The position numbers and the translations under genes were made by a program. A stretch of 6,889 nt of DNA from an uncultured Faecalibacterium sp. (lineage in GTDB: Bacteria > Bacillota > Clostridia > Oscillospirales > Ruminococcaceae). The notes below the pieces were generated by a model. The model searched no databases, was not told the origin of the DNA, and saw nothing but the letters and a program-made list of their open reading frames with translations. Shown one piece after another: positions 1 through 5,072 of this stretch. The DNA is taken from contig CAAHET010000179.1 in NCBI GenBank assembly GCA_900772565.1, forward strand, positions 1 through 6,889. The letters are read 5' to 3'. Positions within the stretch are counted from its first letter, which is position 1, and each line of letters begins with the position of its first letter.

Positions 1-16
1 CAAAGTTTGCGGGCGC

Positions 17-74
17 GCCAGAGGCTCCCTCCCAGAGGGAGCTGGCAAAACCGTCAGGTTTTGACTGAGGGAGT
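17..74. repeat. Intergenic stem-loop repeat (REP/MITE-like)
   Basis: Two adjacent hairpins are visible. GCTCCCT (24-30) pairs with AGGGAGC (36-42) around a 5-nt loop, and CAAAACC (46-52) pairs with GGTTTTG (57-63) around GTCA. A second AGGGAG copy (68-73) can compete for CTCCCT (25-30), giving mutually exclusive folds. No coding frame is evident. Stem-loop units built on CTCCCT/AGGGAG are, from memory, common between genes in Faecalibacterium-like genomes, so a dispersed non-autonomous repeat is the likely identity. Copy number cannot be judged from one window. Confidence 0.5.
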
Positions 75-84
75 TTGCACCCCC

Positions 85-126
85 ACAAAAAACAAGTCGG
101 GCAGCCTGCGGGCTGTCCGACTTGTT
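85..126 (-). terminator. Rho-independent terminator of the DegV gene
   Basis: A 16-bp stem (91-106 with 111-126) closes on a 4-nt loop and has a single A-C mismatch when read on the minus strand (a G-U pair on the plus strand). On the minus strand it is followed by six T residues (complement of 87-92). It begins 16 nt after the DegV stop codon, so it is assigned to that gene. The plus-strand side also has a T-rich flank and could stop transcription entering from the left. Confidence 0.85.
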
Positions 127-142
127 TTATCTTTCATAGGTT

Positions 143-1000
143 TTATTCCAGCACCAGCTCTTTATCAAAGAACGCGATGCCGAATGCGCCGGGGCCGGTG
201 TGGGTGCCGATGACGCAGCCGATCTGGCGAACCAGCGGTGCGTCCAGATGCAGGTTGTCCTGCAGGTAGGTCAGCAGCGGCTGCAGCTCCCGGGGGTTGA
301 CGGTGTAGCCCAGCAGCGGGGTATAGTCCGGGTGAATGCCGCCCATCTCGTCGATCTTCTTGAACAGCGCCACATACACGCCGGGCAGACCGCGTGCCTT
401 ACCGGCCAGCGCTACCTTGCCATCCAGAACGGCGAGGATGGGCTTGATGCCCAGCACGCCGCCCGCCACAGCCACGGCAGCGGACAGTCTGCCGCCCTTG
501 CGCAGGTACTTCAGATCGTCCACGGCAGCTACCAGATGCAGGTGCTGCTTGGCTTTTTCCAGATCGGCAGCGATCTGGGTGATGGTTTTGCCGGCGTCCC
601 GCAGCTGCACAGCCAGCCGCACCAGCAAAGACTGTCCCAGACAGACGTTCTCGGTGTTCACGAACACTACATTGTCCACGTTGGCAAGGTCGGCGGCAAG
701 TCTGGCGCACTGACCGGTGCCGGACAGCGCATCGGACAAAAAGATGGCCAGCACTTCGTCCCCGGCGGCAGCGGCGTCCAGATACAGCCGCTCGAACTGC
801 TCCGGGCTGGGCTGGCTGGTGGTGGGCAGCTTGCGGCAGGATGCCAGATGGGTATAGTATTCGCTGGGGGTCATGTCGATGCCATCCCGCAGGACGGTGC
901 CGTCCTCCAGCGTCACGTTCAGGGGAATCACGGTCACGCCCAGCTGCTGCGCCTCGGCGGGCAGGATGTCGCACGCGGAATCGGTGAGGATACGGATCAT
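143..1000 (-). CDS. DegV family protein (FakB-type fatty acid-binding protein)
   Basis: This is a complete 285-residue DegV protein, the usual family size. Family members bind a fatty acid. In the FakAB system FakB presents it to the kinase FakA, making acyl-phosphate for phospholipid synthesis from exogenous fatty acids. Visible landmarks are DSACD at 7-11, TSQPS at 61-65, a serine at 93 in LSDALSGTG, LRKGGR near 169, GIKPIL, and the C-terminal HTGPGAFG with His267. Thr61 and Ser93 match the positions that hold the fatty-acid carboxylate in characterised FakB proteins. The ATG has GGAGGT six bases upstream. No signal peptide or membrane segment is seen, so it is cytoplasmic. The gene is monocistronic, with its own promoter and terminator. 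No fakA kinase lies in the window, so the Fak role is inferred from family; ligand specificity is unknown. Confidence 0.93.
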   Translation of the reverse strand: MIRILTDSACDILPAEAQQLGVTVIPLNVTLEDGTVLRDGIDMTPSEYYTHLASCRKLPTTSQPSPEQFERLYLDAAAAGDEVLAIFLSDALSGTGQCARLAADLANVDNVVFVNTENVCLGQSLLVRLAVQLRDAGKTITQIAADLEKAKQHLHLVAAVDDLKYLRKGGRLSAAVAVAGGVLGIKPILAVLDGKVALAGKARGLPGVYVALFKKIDEMGGIHPDYTPLLGYTVNPRELQPLLTYLQDNLHLDAPLVRQIGCVIGTHTGPGAFGIAFFDKELVLE

Positions 1001-1067
1001 AATAATACCTCCGGTCTACCGGTAAAATACAGTATACGCAACGTTTTCGTCAAAAAGGTTGGAAATT

Positions 1068-1097
1068 ATTATACCACCATTTAGGGCGATATGTCAA
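1068..1097 (-). promoter_or_regulatory. Consensus sigma-A promoter of the DegV gene
   Basis: Read on the minus strand, TTGACA (1092-1097) is followed after 18 bp by TATAAT (1068-1073), which is preceded by TGG, an extended -10. Both hexamers match the consensus exactly, suggesting strong constitutive expression. Transcription would start near 1061, giving a leader of about 60 nt before the ATG at 998-1000. Confidence 0.85.
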
Positions 1098-1135
1098 TAA
1101 TTTGCATAAATTTGCCGCGGCAGAACGCCGAAACC

Positions 1136-1165
1136 TTGCGTACCCGGCGGCAGATATGGTACTAT
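1136..1165 (+). promoter_or_regulatory. Probable promoter of the CPBP-tadA operon
   Basis: TTGCGT (1136-1141) and TACTAT (1160-1165) are separated by 18 bp and lie about 35 bp upstream of the first start codon. This predicts a start site near 1172 and a short leader carrying AGGAGGAG (1186-1193). It is a weaker match than the divergent DegV promoter 70 bp away. Confidence 0.55.
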
Positions 1166-1200
1166 AACCGGGAACGAACCATAGCAGGAGGAGACCGACC

Positions 1201-1590
1201 ATGCACAAGCTGAACCCCCGCACCGCCGCACTGCTTTCGGCCTTTGGCTGGGCGGTGGGGTATCTGCTGGCGGGCAAGGCGCTGGCGGTGCTGCTGCCCG
1301 CGCCGCCCGGCGGCGCAGCGCGGCTTTTCCGGGTCTGCCTGCTGGTTCCGCTGGCGGAGGAAGGGGTGTTCCGGGGCGCGGTGCAGCGCCGGGCACAGCC
1401 GCTGGGCAGGGGACAGGCCATTCTTTTGCAGGCGGTGCTGTTCGCCCTGCAGCACGGCAGCGCCGCCGCCATGGTCTATGCGCTGGTGTGCGGGCTGGGG
1501 CTGGGGTGGCTTGCCGACCGCACCGGGCATCTCTGGCCGGGAATGCTGCTGCACAGCATGAACAACCTGCTGGTGCTGGCGATGGGATGA
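1201..1590 (+). CDS. Small CPBP family intramembrane metalloprotease
   Basis: This 129-residue, very hydrophobic protein carries all three CPBP (Abi/Rce1-like) motifs: EEGVFRG at 53-59 (EExxxR), FALQH at 81-85 (FxxxH) and HSMNN at 118-122 (HxxxN). Glu53, Glu54, His85 and His118 would form the membrane-embedded metal site. Hydrophobic segments lie at roughly 8-31, 42-52, 73-84, 87-106 and 112-128. It is shorter than typical CPBP proteins (often 200-300 residues), so it is close to a bare catalytic core, yet nothing essential looks missing. AGGAGGAG stands seven bases before the ATG. It is the first gene of an operon with tadA, whose ribosome binding site overlaps its stop codon. In other bacteria family members process prenylated proteins or bacteriocin-related peptides; the substrate here is unknown. 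Confidence 0.85.
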   Translation: MHKLNPRTAALLSAFGWAVGYLLAGKALAVLLPAPPGGAARLFRVCLLVPLAEEGVFRGAVQRRAQPLGRGQAILLQAVLFALQHGSAAAMVYALVCGLGLGWLADRTGHLWPGMLLHSMNNLLVLAMG

Positions 1591-1603
1591 GAGGATGGGA
1601 TAC

Positions 1604-2104
1604 ATGACCGATTTTGAACTGATGGGGCTTGCGCTGGAAGAGGCGGGCAAAGCCGCCGCCTTGGGCGAAGTGCCGGTGGGCGCTGTGGTGGCGCGGCACG
1701 GCGAGGTGGTAGCCACGGCGCACAACACCCGGGAGACCGAAAAGAACGCGCTGCACCACGCGGAGCTGCTGGCCATTGACGCCGCCTGCAAGGCGCTGGG
1801 CGGCTGGCGGCTGTGGGAGTGTGAGCTGTTCGTCACCTTAGAGCCCTGCCCCATGTGCGCGGGCGGCATCATCAACAGCCGTCTGCGCCGAGTGGTGTAC
1901 GGCGCTGCCGACACCAAAGCCGGTTGCTGCGGCTCGGTGACCGACCTGTTTGCGCTGCCCTTCAACCACCATCCAGTGGTGGAAAAGGGGCTGCGGGAGG
2001 CCGAGGCACAGCAGCTTTTGCAGGCGTTTTTTGTTTCCCTGCGGGAAAAGCGGGCGGGCAGACCCCGCTGGAAGCCCCCGGTGCCCGAAAACAGGGGAAA
2101 ATAA
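1604..2104 (+). CDS. tadA: tRNA-specific adenosine deaminase TadA
   Basis: TadA deaminates adenosine 34 to inosine in the anticodon of tRNA-Arg(ACG), allowing wobble decoding. The zinc site is complete: HAE at 52-54 (His52 ligand, Glu54 proton shuttle) and PCPMC at 81-85 (Cys82 and Cys85). At 166 residues the length is normal. The ATG at 1604 is preferred over the in-frame ATG at 1595 because GAGAGG (1589-1594) is 9 nt from the former but directly abuts the latter, and MTDFELM resembles usual TadA N-termini. The gene starts 13 nt after the CPBP stop, so the two should be cotranscribed and translationally linked. The last 15 or so residues are basic and proline-rich, a variable tail. In many Firmicutes the SRP RNA gene and dnaX follow tadA; here they do not. 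Confidence 0.95.
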   Translation: MTDFELMGLALEEAGKAAALGEVPVGAVVARHGEVVATAHNTRETEKNALHHAELLAIDAACKALGGWRLWECELFVTLEPCPMCAGGIINSRLRRVVYGAADTKAGCCGSVTDLFALPFNHHPVVEKGLREAEAQQLLQAFFVSLREKRAGRPRWKPPVPENRGK

Positions 2105-2112
2105 GGAAAAAT

Positions 2113-2154
2113 AGTGGGAACTGCGTAAAAAAATGCAGTTTCCACTTTCTTTTT
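2113..2154 (+). terminator. Terminator of the CPBP-tadA operon
   Basis: A 12-bp stem (2113-2124 with 2135-2146), containing one G-U pair, encloses an A-rich 10-nt loop and is followed by TTCTTTTT. It begins eight bases after the tadA stop. The A-rich flank on the left could also support termination on the opposite strand. Confidence 0.85.
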
Positions 2155-2165
2155 GGGCTGGATTG

Positions 2166-2174
2166 TGGTATATT
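2166..2174 (+). promoter_or_regulatory. Extended -10 promoter upstream of the reductase gene
   Basis: TGGTATATT is an extended -10 element (TGn plus TATATT, 2169-2174), of the same form as the DegV promoter's TGGTATAAT. No good -35 hexamer lies 17 bp upstream; that position is occupied by the T-tract of the preceding terminator. The start site would be near 2181, about 165 nt before the TTG start codon. Confidence 0.5.
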
Positions 2175-2180
2175 ATTCAA

Positions 2181-2346
2181 TGGAATCTTGTCGAAACCCA
2201 TCATAAGCACAGGCAGGCACGCCAAAGCACCGGACCTTTGCCGGACATACGAACGGAACGCTGCACTGTCTGGGGATGGGCACAGGGTTTTTCCGGCTGG
2301 GCGCACTTACGCCAAGCCGAGAATACCGAACAGGAGGGATACACTC
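2181..2346 (+). other. Long 5' leader of the reductase gene, function unassigned
   Basis: This stretch of about 165 nt lies between the putative start site and the TTG codon. No convincing reading frame fills it. One clear hairpin is present: 2294-2298 pairs with 2315-2319 and GGCG (2300-2303) pairs with CGCC (2310-2313), separated by a G-A mismatch, with the 6-nt loop CACTTA. It ends 12 nt before the AGGAGGG ribosome binding site (2332-2338). I do not recognise a riboswitch class. The conserved SRP RNA core (GGAAGGAAGCAGC-like), which might be expected after tadA, is absent on both strands. Confidence 0.35.
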
Positions 2347-3354
2347 TTGTACGAGGACGAGTTTGAACTGACCTTTCAGGTGCCGGAGGAAGAGAGCGCA
2401 CCGGAGCCCCTTGCCGCACCGGCTGCAAAACCGGCTGCGCCGGTGGAGCCGGTCGTGGACGAGCCTACCCGCATCATGACGCTGGAAAAACCGGCAGCGC
2501 CTGTGGTGGACGATCCCACCCGGGTGATTATGCTGGAAAAGCCCGCAGAGCCGCAGCCGCCAGAACCGGAGCAGGCCGAAGAGCCTGCGCCGGAGCCTGT
2601 AAAAAAACAACCGACCCCTGCCGCACCCGCTGCGGCGCGTCGGGTGCTGATCTCCGGCGGCGACCGGGGCATCGGCGCTGCCGCTGCCCGCGCCTTTGCG
2701 GCAGCAGGGTATCAGGTGGCGGTGCTCTACCATCAGAACGCCGCCGCCGCCGCTGCGCTGGAGCAGCAACTGCCCGGGTGCATCGCCATCCAGTGCGATG
2801 TGGCCAGCCGCGCCAGCTGTGAGCTGGCGTTCCATGCAGTGGAGCAGGCCATGGGCAGGGTGGATGTGCTGGTGTGCAACGCCGGCATCGCGCAGCAGAA
2901 GCTGTTTACCGACATCACCCCGGAGGAGTGGCAGCGGATGCTGGACGTGAACCTGAGCGGCGCGTTCCACCTGTGCCAGCTGGCACTGCCCGGCATGATC
3001 CGCCGCAAGCAGGGCCGCATCCTGACCGTGAGCAGTATGTGGGGTCAGACCGGCGGCAGCTGCGAGGTGCACTATTCCGCCGCGAAAGCCGGGCTCATCG
3101 GCCTAACCAAGGCACTGGCGAAGGAAGAGGGCCCCAGCGGCATCACAGTGAACTGCGTAGCGCCGGGGGTCATTGAGACCGACATGATGGCGGCCTTTAC
3201 CGCCGAGGACAAGGCGGCGCTGGCCGAGGAGACCCCTGTGGGGCGGCTGGGTACCCCGGAAGAAGTTGCAAAGCTGCTGGTCTTTTTGGCCGGCGAGGAT
3301 GCCGGATACATCACCGGACAGGTGTTCGGGGTGAACGGCGGCCTTGTGATCTGA
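2347..3354 (+). CDS. ymfI: FabG/YmfI-type SDR reductase with repeat-bearing N-terminal extension (probable EF-P 5-aminopentanone reductase)
   Basis: The 335-residue product has a complete C-terminal short-chain dehydrogenase domain (about 99-335): SGGDRGIG nucleotide loop at 103-110, CNAG at 177-180, Asn202, Ser230, Tyr243 and Lys247 (YxxxK), and GVIETDMM. The segment from SSMWGQTGGSCEVHY onward resembles the YmfI branch recalled from Bacillus, an NADPH-dependent reductase that finishes the 5-aminopentanol modification of elongation factor P, better than lipid-synthesis FabG. The assignment rests on that motif alone. The start is TTG: AGGAGGG (2332-2338) sits eight bases before it, and the frame upstream overlaps tadA and lacks coding character. 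Residues 1-98 are acidic and rich in Pro and Ala, with a 17-residue tandem repeat; FabG proteins normally lack this. A TTG start behind a strong ribosome binding site may moderate expression. rpoD follows after 51 nt with no terminator. FabG is the alternative identity. Confidence 0.8.
   Translation: MYEDEFELTFQVPEEESAPEPLAAPAAKPAAPVEPVVDEPTRIMTLEKPAAPVVDDPTRVIMLEKPAEPQPPEPEQAEEPAPEPVKKQPTPAAPAAARRVLISGGDRGIGAAAARAFAAAGYQVAVLYHQNAAAAAALEQQLPGCIAIQCDVASRASCELAFHAVEQAMGRVDVLVCNAGIAQQKLFTDITPEEWQRMLDVNLSGAFHLCQLALPGMIRRKQGRILTVSSMWGQTGGSCEVHYSAAKAGLIGLTKALAKEEGPSGITVNCVAPGVIETDMMAAFTAEDKAALAEETPVGRLGTPEEVAKLLVFLAGEDAGYITGQVFGVNGGLVI
2452..2553 (+). repeat. Two-copy 51-bp in-frame tandem repeat in the reductase tail
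   Basis: Copies at 2452-2502 and 2503-2553 encode VVDEPTRIMTLEKPAAP (residues 36-52) and VVDDPTRVIMLEKPAEP (53-69). Twelve of 17 residues are identical and three of the changes are conservative, while many third codon positions differ. That suggests selection on the peptide rather than a recent DNA duplication. Confidence 0.85.
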
Positions 3355-3372
3355 TGCACAGGGCGATATTAC
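3344..3372 (+). promoter_or_regulatory. Possible promoter for rpoD
   Basis: TTGTGA (3344-3349, overlapping the end of the reductase gene) and TATTAC (3367-3372) are 17 bp apart, each matching four of six consensus bases. This would give a leader of about 27 nt before the ATG. It is weak; rpoD could equally be read from the reductase promoter, since no terminator lies between them. Confidence 0.3.
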
Positions 3373-3405
3373 AGAATTTTCCCCGGAGTGGGAAGGAGAG
3401 AAAAA

Positions 3406-4779
3406 ATGGGCATGACTTTGAAGGAACTGTTGACTAAGGGCGAGGGCACCCTCTCTGCACAGGAGGCCAAGGCGCTGGCGGCACAATGCCGCATGGATGT
3501 AGATACCCTCTACACCCTGCTGGAAGAGCGCGGCATCAAGATCCTGGAGGAAGAGAACGAGCCGAGTCTGGACGTGGACAGCATCATTGCTGAGGTGGAG
3601 AGCGCCGAGAACAACAACGATGACATGGGCCTTGCCGATGAGAACGAAGAGGATGCCGAGGAGAACCCGGCAGACCTGAAGGCTGCCATGGACGAGCTGC
3701 TGGACGATCCGGTGAAGAACTACCTCAAGCAGATCGGTCAGATCCCGCTGCTGAGCGCCGAGCAGGAGGTGGATCTGAGCCGCCGCATCCATGCCGGTGC
3801 CGAGGCTGCGCACATTTTGCAGGCAGACCGCCAGAAGTACGGTGCGCCGGAGTACATCAAGAAGAACAGCGCCCGCTTCTCCTTTGAAGAGGACGAGAAC
3901 AGCCGCAGCTACACCGAGGATCTGGACGAGGACGGCGAAAAGTCCGTTGAGGATGCCGAGGAAAAGGCAGACGAGGAAAAGGCCATGGAGGCCGTGGAGA
4001 ACGGTCCCCTGAGCGAGGAACGCCGTCAGGAGCTGCTCAAGACCCGCCGCGATGGCCTGAACGCCCGCCGCAGCCTGAGCGAAGCAAACCTGCGTCTGGT
4101 GGTGTCCATCGCCAAGAAGCATGTCGGCCATAATCTGGCTTTCCTTGACCTCATTCAGGAGGGCAATATCGGCCTCATCAAGGCCGCCGAGAAGTTCGAC
4201 TGCGACCGCGGCTTCCGCTTCTCCACCTATGCTACCTGGTGGATCCGTCAGGCCATCACCCGTGCCATTGCGGATCAGGCCCGTACTATCCGCATCCCGG
4301 TGCACATGGTGGAGACCATCAACCGGATGCGTCAGGCCACCAACCAGCTGGTGTACCAGAACGGTCACGAGCCCACCCCGGAAGAGCTGGCAAAGGCCAT
4401 GGACATGAGCGTGGAGCGCGTGCGCGAGATCCAGCGCATGGCACAGGAGCCCGCCAGCTTGGAAAGCCCCGTGGGCGAGGAAGAGGATTCCTCTCTGGGC
4501 GATTTCGTCGCGGACGAAAATGCCGAAGCTCCCGGCAAGGCAGCTGACCGCGCTATGGTGGCACAGCAGATCAACTTGGCGCTCAAGAGCCTGACCCCCC
4601 GCGAGGAAAAGGTCATCCGCCTGCGCTTTGGTCTGGACGATGGCCGTCCCCGCACGCTGGAAGAGGTCGGCCGCGACTTCGGCGTCACCCGCGAGCGTGT
4701 GCGCCAGATCGAAGCCAAGGCCATCCGCAAGCTGCACAGCCGCAAGTGCCTGACCCTGCTCAACGGCCTGATCGAGTGA
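3406..4779 (+). CDS. rpoD: RNA polymerase primary sigma factor RpoD (sigma-70/sigma-A)
   Basis: This is the housekeeping sigma factor, 457 residues, which directs RNA polymerase to -10/-35 promoters. A short region 1.1 ends with TLYTLLEERGIKILEEE. Region 1.2 begins at DDPVKNYLKQIG (about 100-131). Regions 2.1-2.4 run from EANLRLVVSIAK (226) through STYATWWIRQAITRAI (from 273) to RTIRIPVHM. Region 3 follows, and region 4.2 contains TLEEVGRDFGVTRERVRQIE (417-436). The ATG at 3406 is chosen over the upstream in-frame GTG (3388) because GGAAGGAG (3391-3398) lies seven bases before it. About 80 extra residues, rich in Asp and Glu, separate regions 1.2 and 2.1 (about 137-217), where Gram-positive sigma-A normally has about ten. 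The final residues (HSRKCLTLLNGLIE) replace the usual RHPSRSKKLKDFL-type ending. The usual dnaG neighbour is absent. Confidence 0.95.
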   Translation: MGMTLKELLTKGEGTLSAQEAKALAAQCRMDVDTLYTLLEERGIKILEEENEPSLDVDSIIAEVESAENNNDDMGLADENEEDAEENPADLKAAMDELLDDPVKNYLKQIGQIPLLSAEQEVDLSRRIHAGAEAAHILQADRQKYGAPEYIKKNSARFSFEEDENSRSYTEDLDEDGEKSVEDAEEKADEEKAMEAVENGPLSEERRQELLKTRRDGLNARRSLSEANLRLVVSIAKKHVGHNLAFLDLIQEGNIGLIKAAEKFDCDRGFRFSTYATWWIRQAITRAIADQARTIRIPVHMVETINRMRQATNQLVYQNGHEPTPEELAKAMDMSVERVREIQRMAQEPASLESPVGEEEDSSLGDFVADENAEAPGKAADRAMVAQQINLALKSLTPREEKVIRLRFGLDDGRPRTLEEVGRDFGVTRERVRQIEAKAIRKLHSRKCLTLLNGLIE

Positions 4780-4790
4780 TATGAATTTTG

Positions 4791-4829
4791 GGATAGCGGA
4801 ACACCGGTGGTGTTCCGCTATCCTTTTTT
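4791..4829 (+). terminator. Strong rho-independent terminator of rpoD
   Basis: A perfect 15-bp stem (4791-4805 with 4809-4823) and 3-nt loop GGT are followed by six T residues (4824-4829). It starts 11 nt after the rpoD stop and insulates glpK from upstream transcription. Confidence 0.95.
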
Positions 4830-4931
4830 ATAAGAGGGGGAGGGGAGGAGCGCATTTAAAACGTTATTCGGCAGAGTGTTCAACGGCGGGGCGGCGGTGT
4901 TGTACGGAATATCCAAAAATTGCGCGGATGC

Positions 4932-4960
4932 TTGTATTTTGCTTGCGGAACGTGTACAAT
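4932..4960 (+). promoter_or_regulatory. Promoter of glpK
   Basis: TTGTAT (4932-4937) and TACAAT (4955-4960) are separated by exactly 17 bp. Transcription would start near 4967, leaving a leader of about 105 nt that contains the terminator-like hairpin described separately. The 100 bases between the rpoD terminator and this promoter hold only a purine-rich G tract (4834-4850) and no convincing gene. Confidence 0.6.
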
Positions 4961-4989
4961 AAGTACAGAATATGTTTGCGCAGAGCAGG

Positions 4990-5040
4990 AGAGCGACAGA
5001 CAGAGCAGATAGCTTTGTTTGGTGCGCTCTTTTTTGTTTT
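4990..5040 (+). promoter_or_regulatory. Terminator-like hairpin in the glpK leader (putative attenuator)
   Basis: AGAGCG (4990-4995) pairs with CGCTCT (5025-5030). Inside it, ACAGAGC (5000-5006) pairs with GCTTTGT (5012-5018) with one G-U pair. The structure runs directly into TTTTTTGTTTT (5030-5040). It lies between the glpK promoter and ribosome binding site, with no gene ahead of it to terminate. In Bacillus, glp leaders contain such a terminator, which GlpP bypasses in response to glycerol 3-phosphate; the same logic is inferred here. Confidence 0.55.
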
Positions 5041-5043
5041 GCG

Positions 5044-5055
5044 CTCAAGCTTGAG
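5044..5055. promoter_or_regulatory. 12-bp perfect palindrome before the glpK ribosome binding site
   Basis: CTCAAGCTTGAG is a perfect palindrome between the attenuator T-tract and AAGGAGA (5059-5065). GCTC (5043-5046) can also pair with GAGC (5055-5058), and the GCGCTC at 5041-5046 repeats part of the 3' arm of the attenuator stem (5024-5029), so alternative pairings are possible. It could be a protein operator or part of an RNA switch; neither is shown. Confidence 0.3.
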
Positions 5056-5072
5056 AGCAAGGAGAGACGATC

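Noticed and set aside
1036..1056. A cre-like catabolite operator around AACGTT in the DegV leader
   Set aside because: Only the central AACGTT is symmetric; the flanking TG/CA bases of the cre consensus are missing.
200..1084. Plus-strand open frame opposite the DegV gene
   Set aside because: It is antisense to a complete DegV protein with all motifs, and it would run through that gene's promoter.
1162..2145. Minus-strand open frame opposite CPBP and tadA
   Set aside because: It overlaps both real genes and the tadA terminator; its composition is that of a shadow frame.
2181..2346. SRP RNA (ffs), suggested by the position after tadA
   Set aside because: The conserved S-domain core around the GGAA tetraloop is not present on either strand.
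3103..4737. Long minus-strand open frame opposite the reductase 3' end and rpoD
   Set aside because: It is antisense to two clearly conserved genes, crosses their junction, has no ribosome binding site or family resemblance, and is explained by G+C-biased third codon positions.
4834..4850. G-quadruplex in the G-rich tract after rpoD
   Set aside because: Only two runs of four or more G are present, which is too few for a standard quadruplex.
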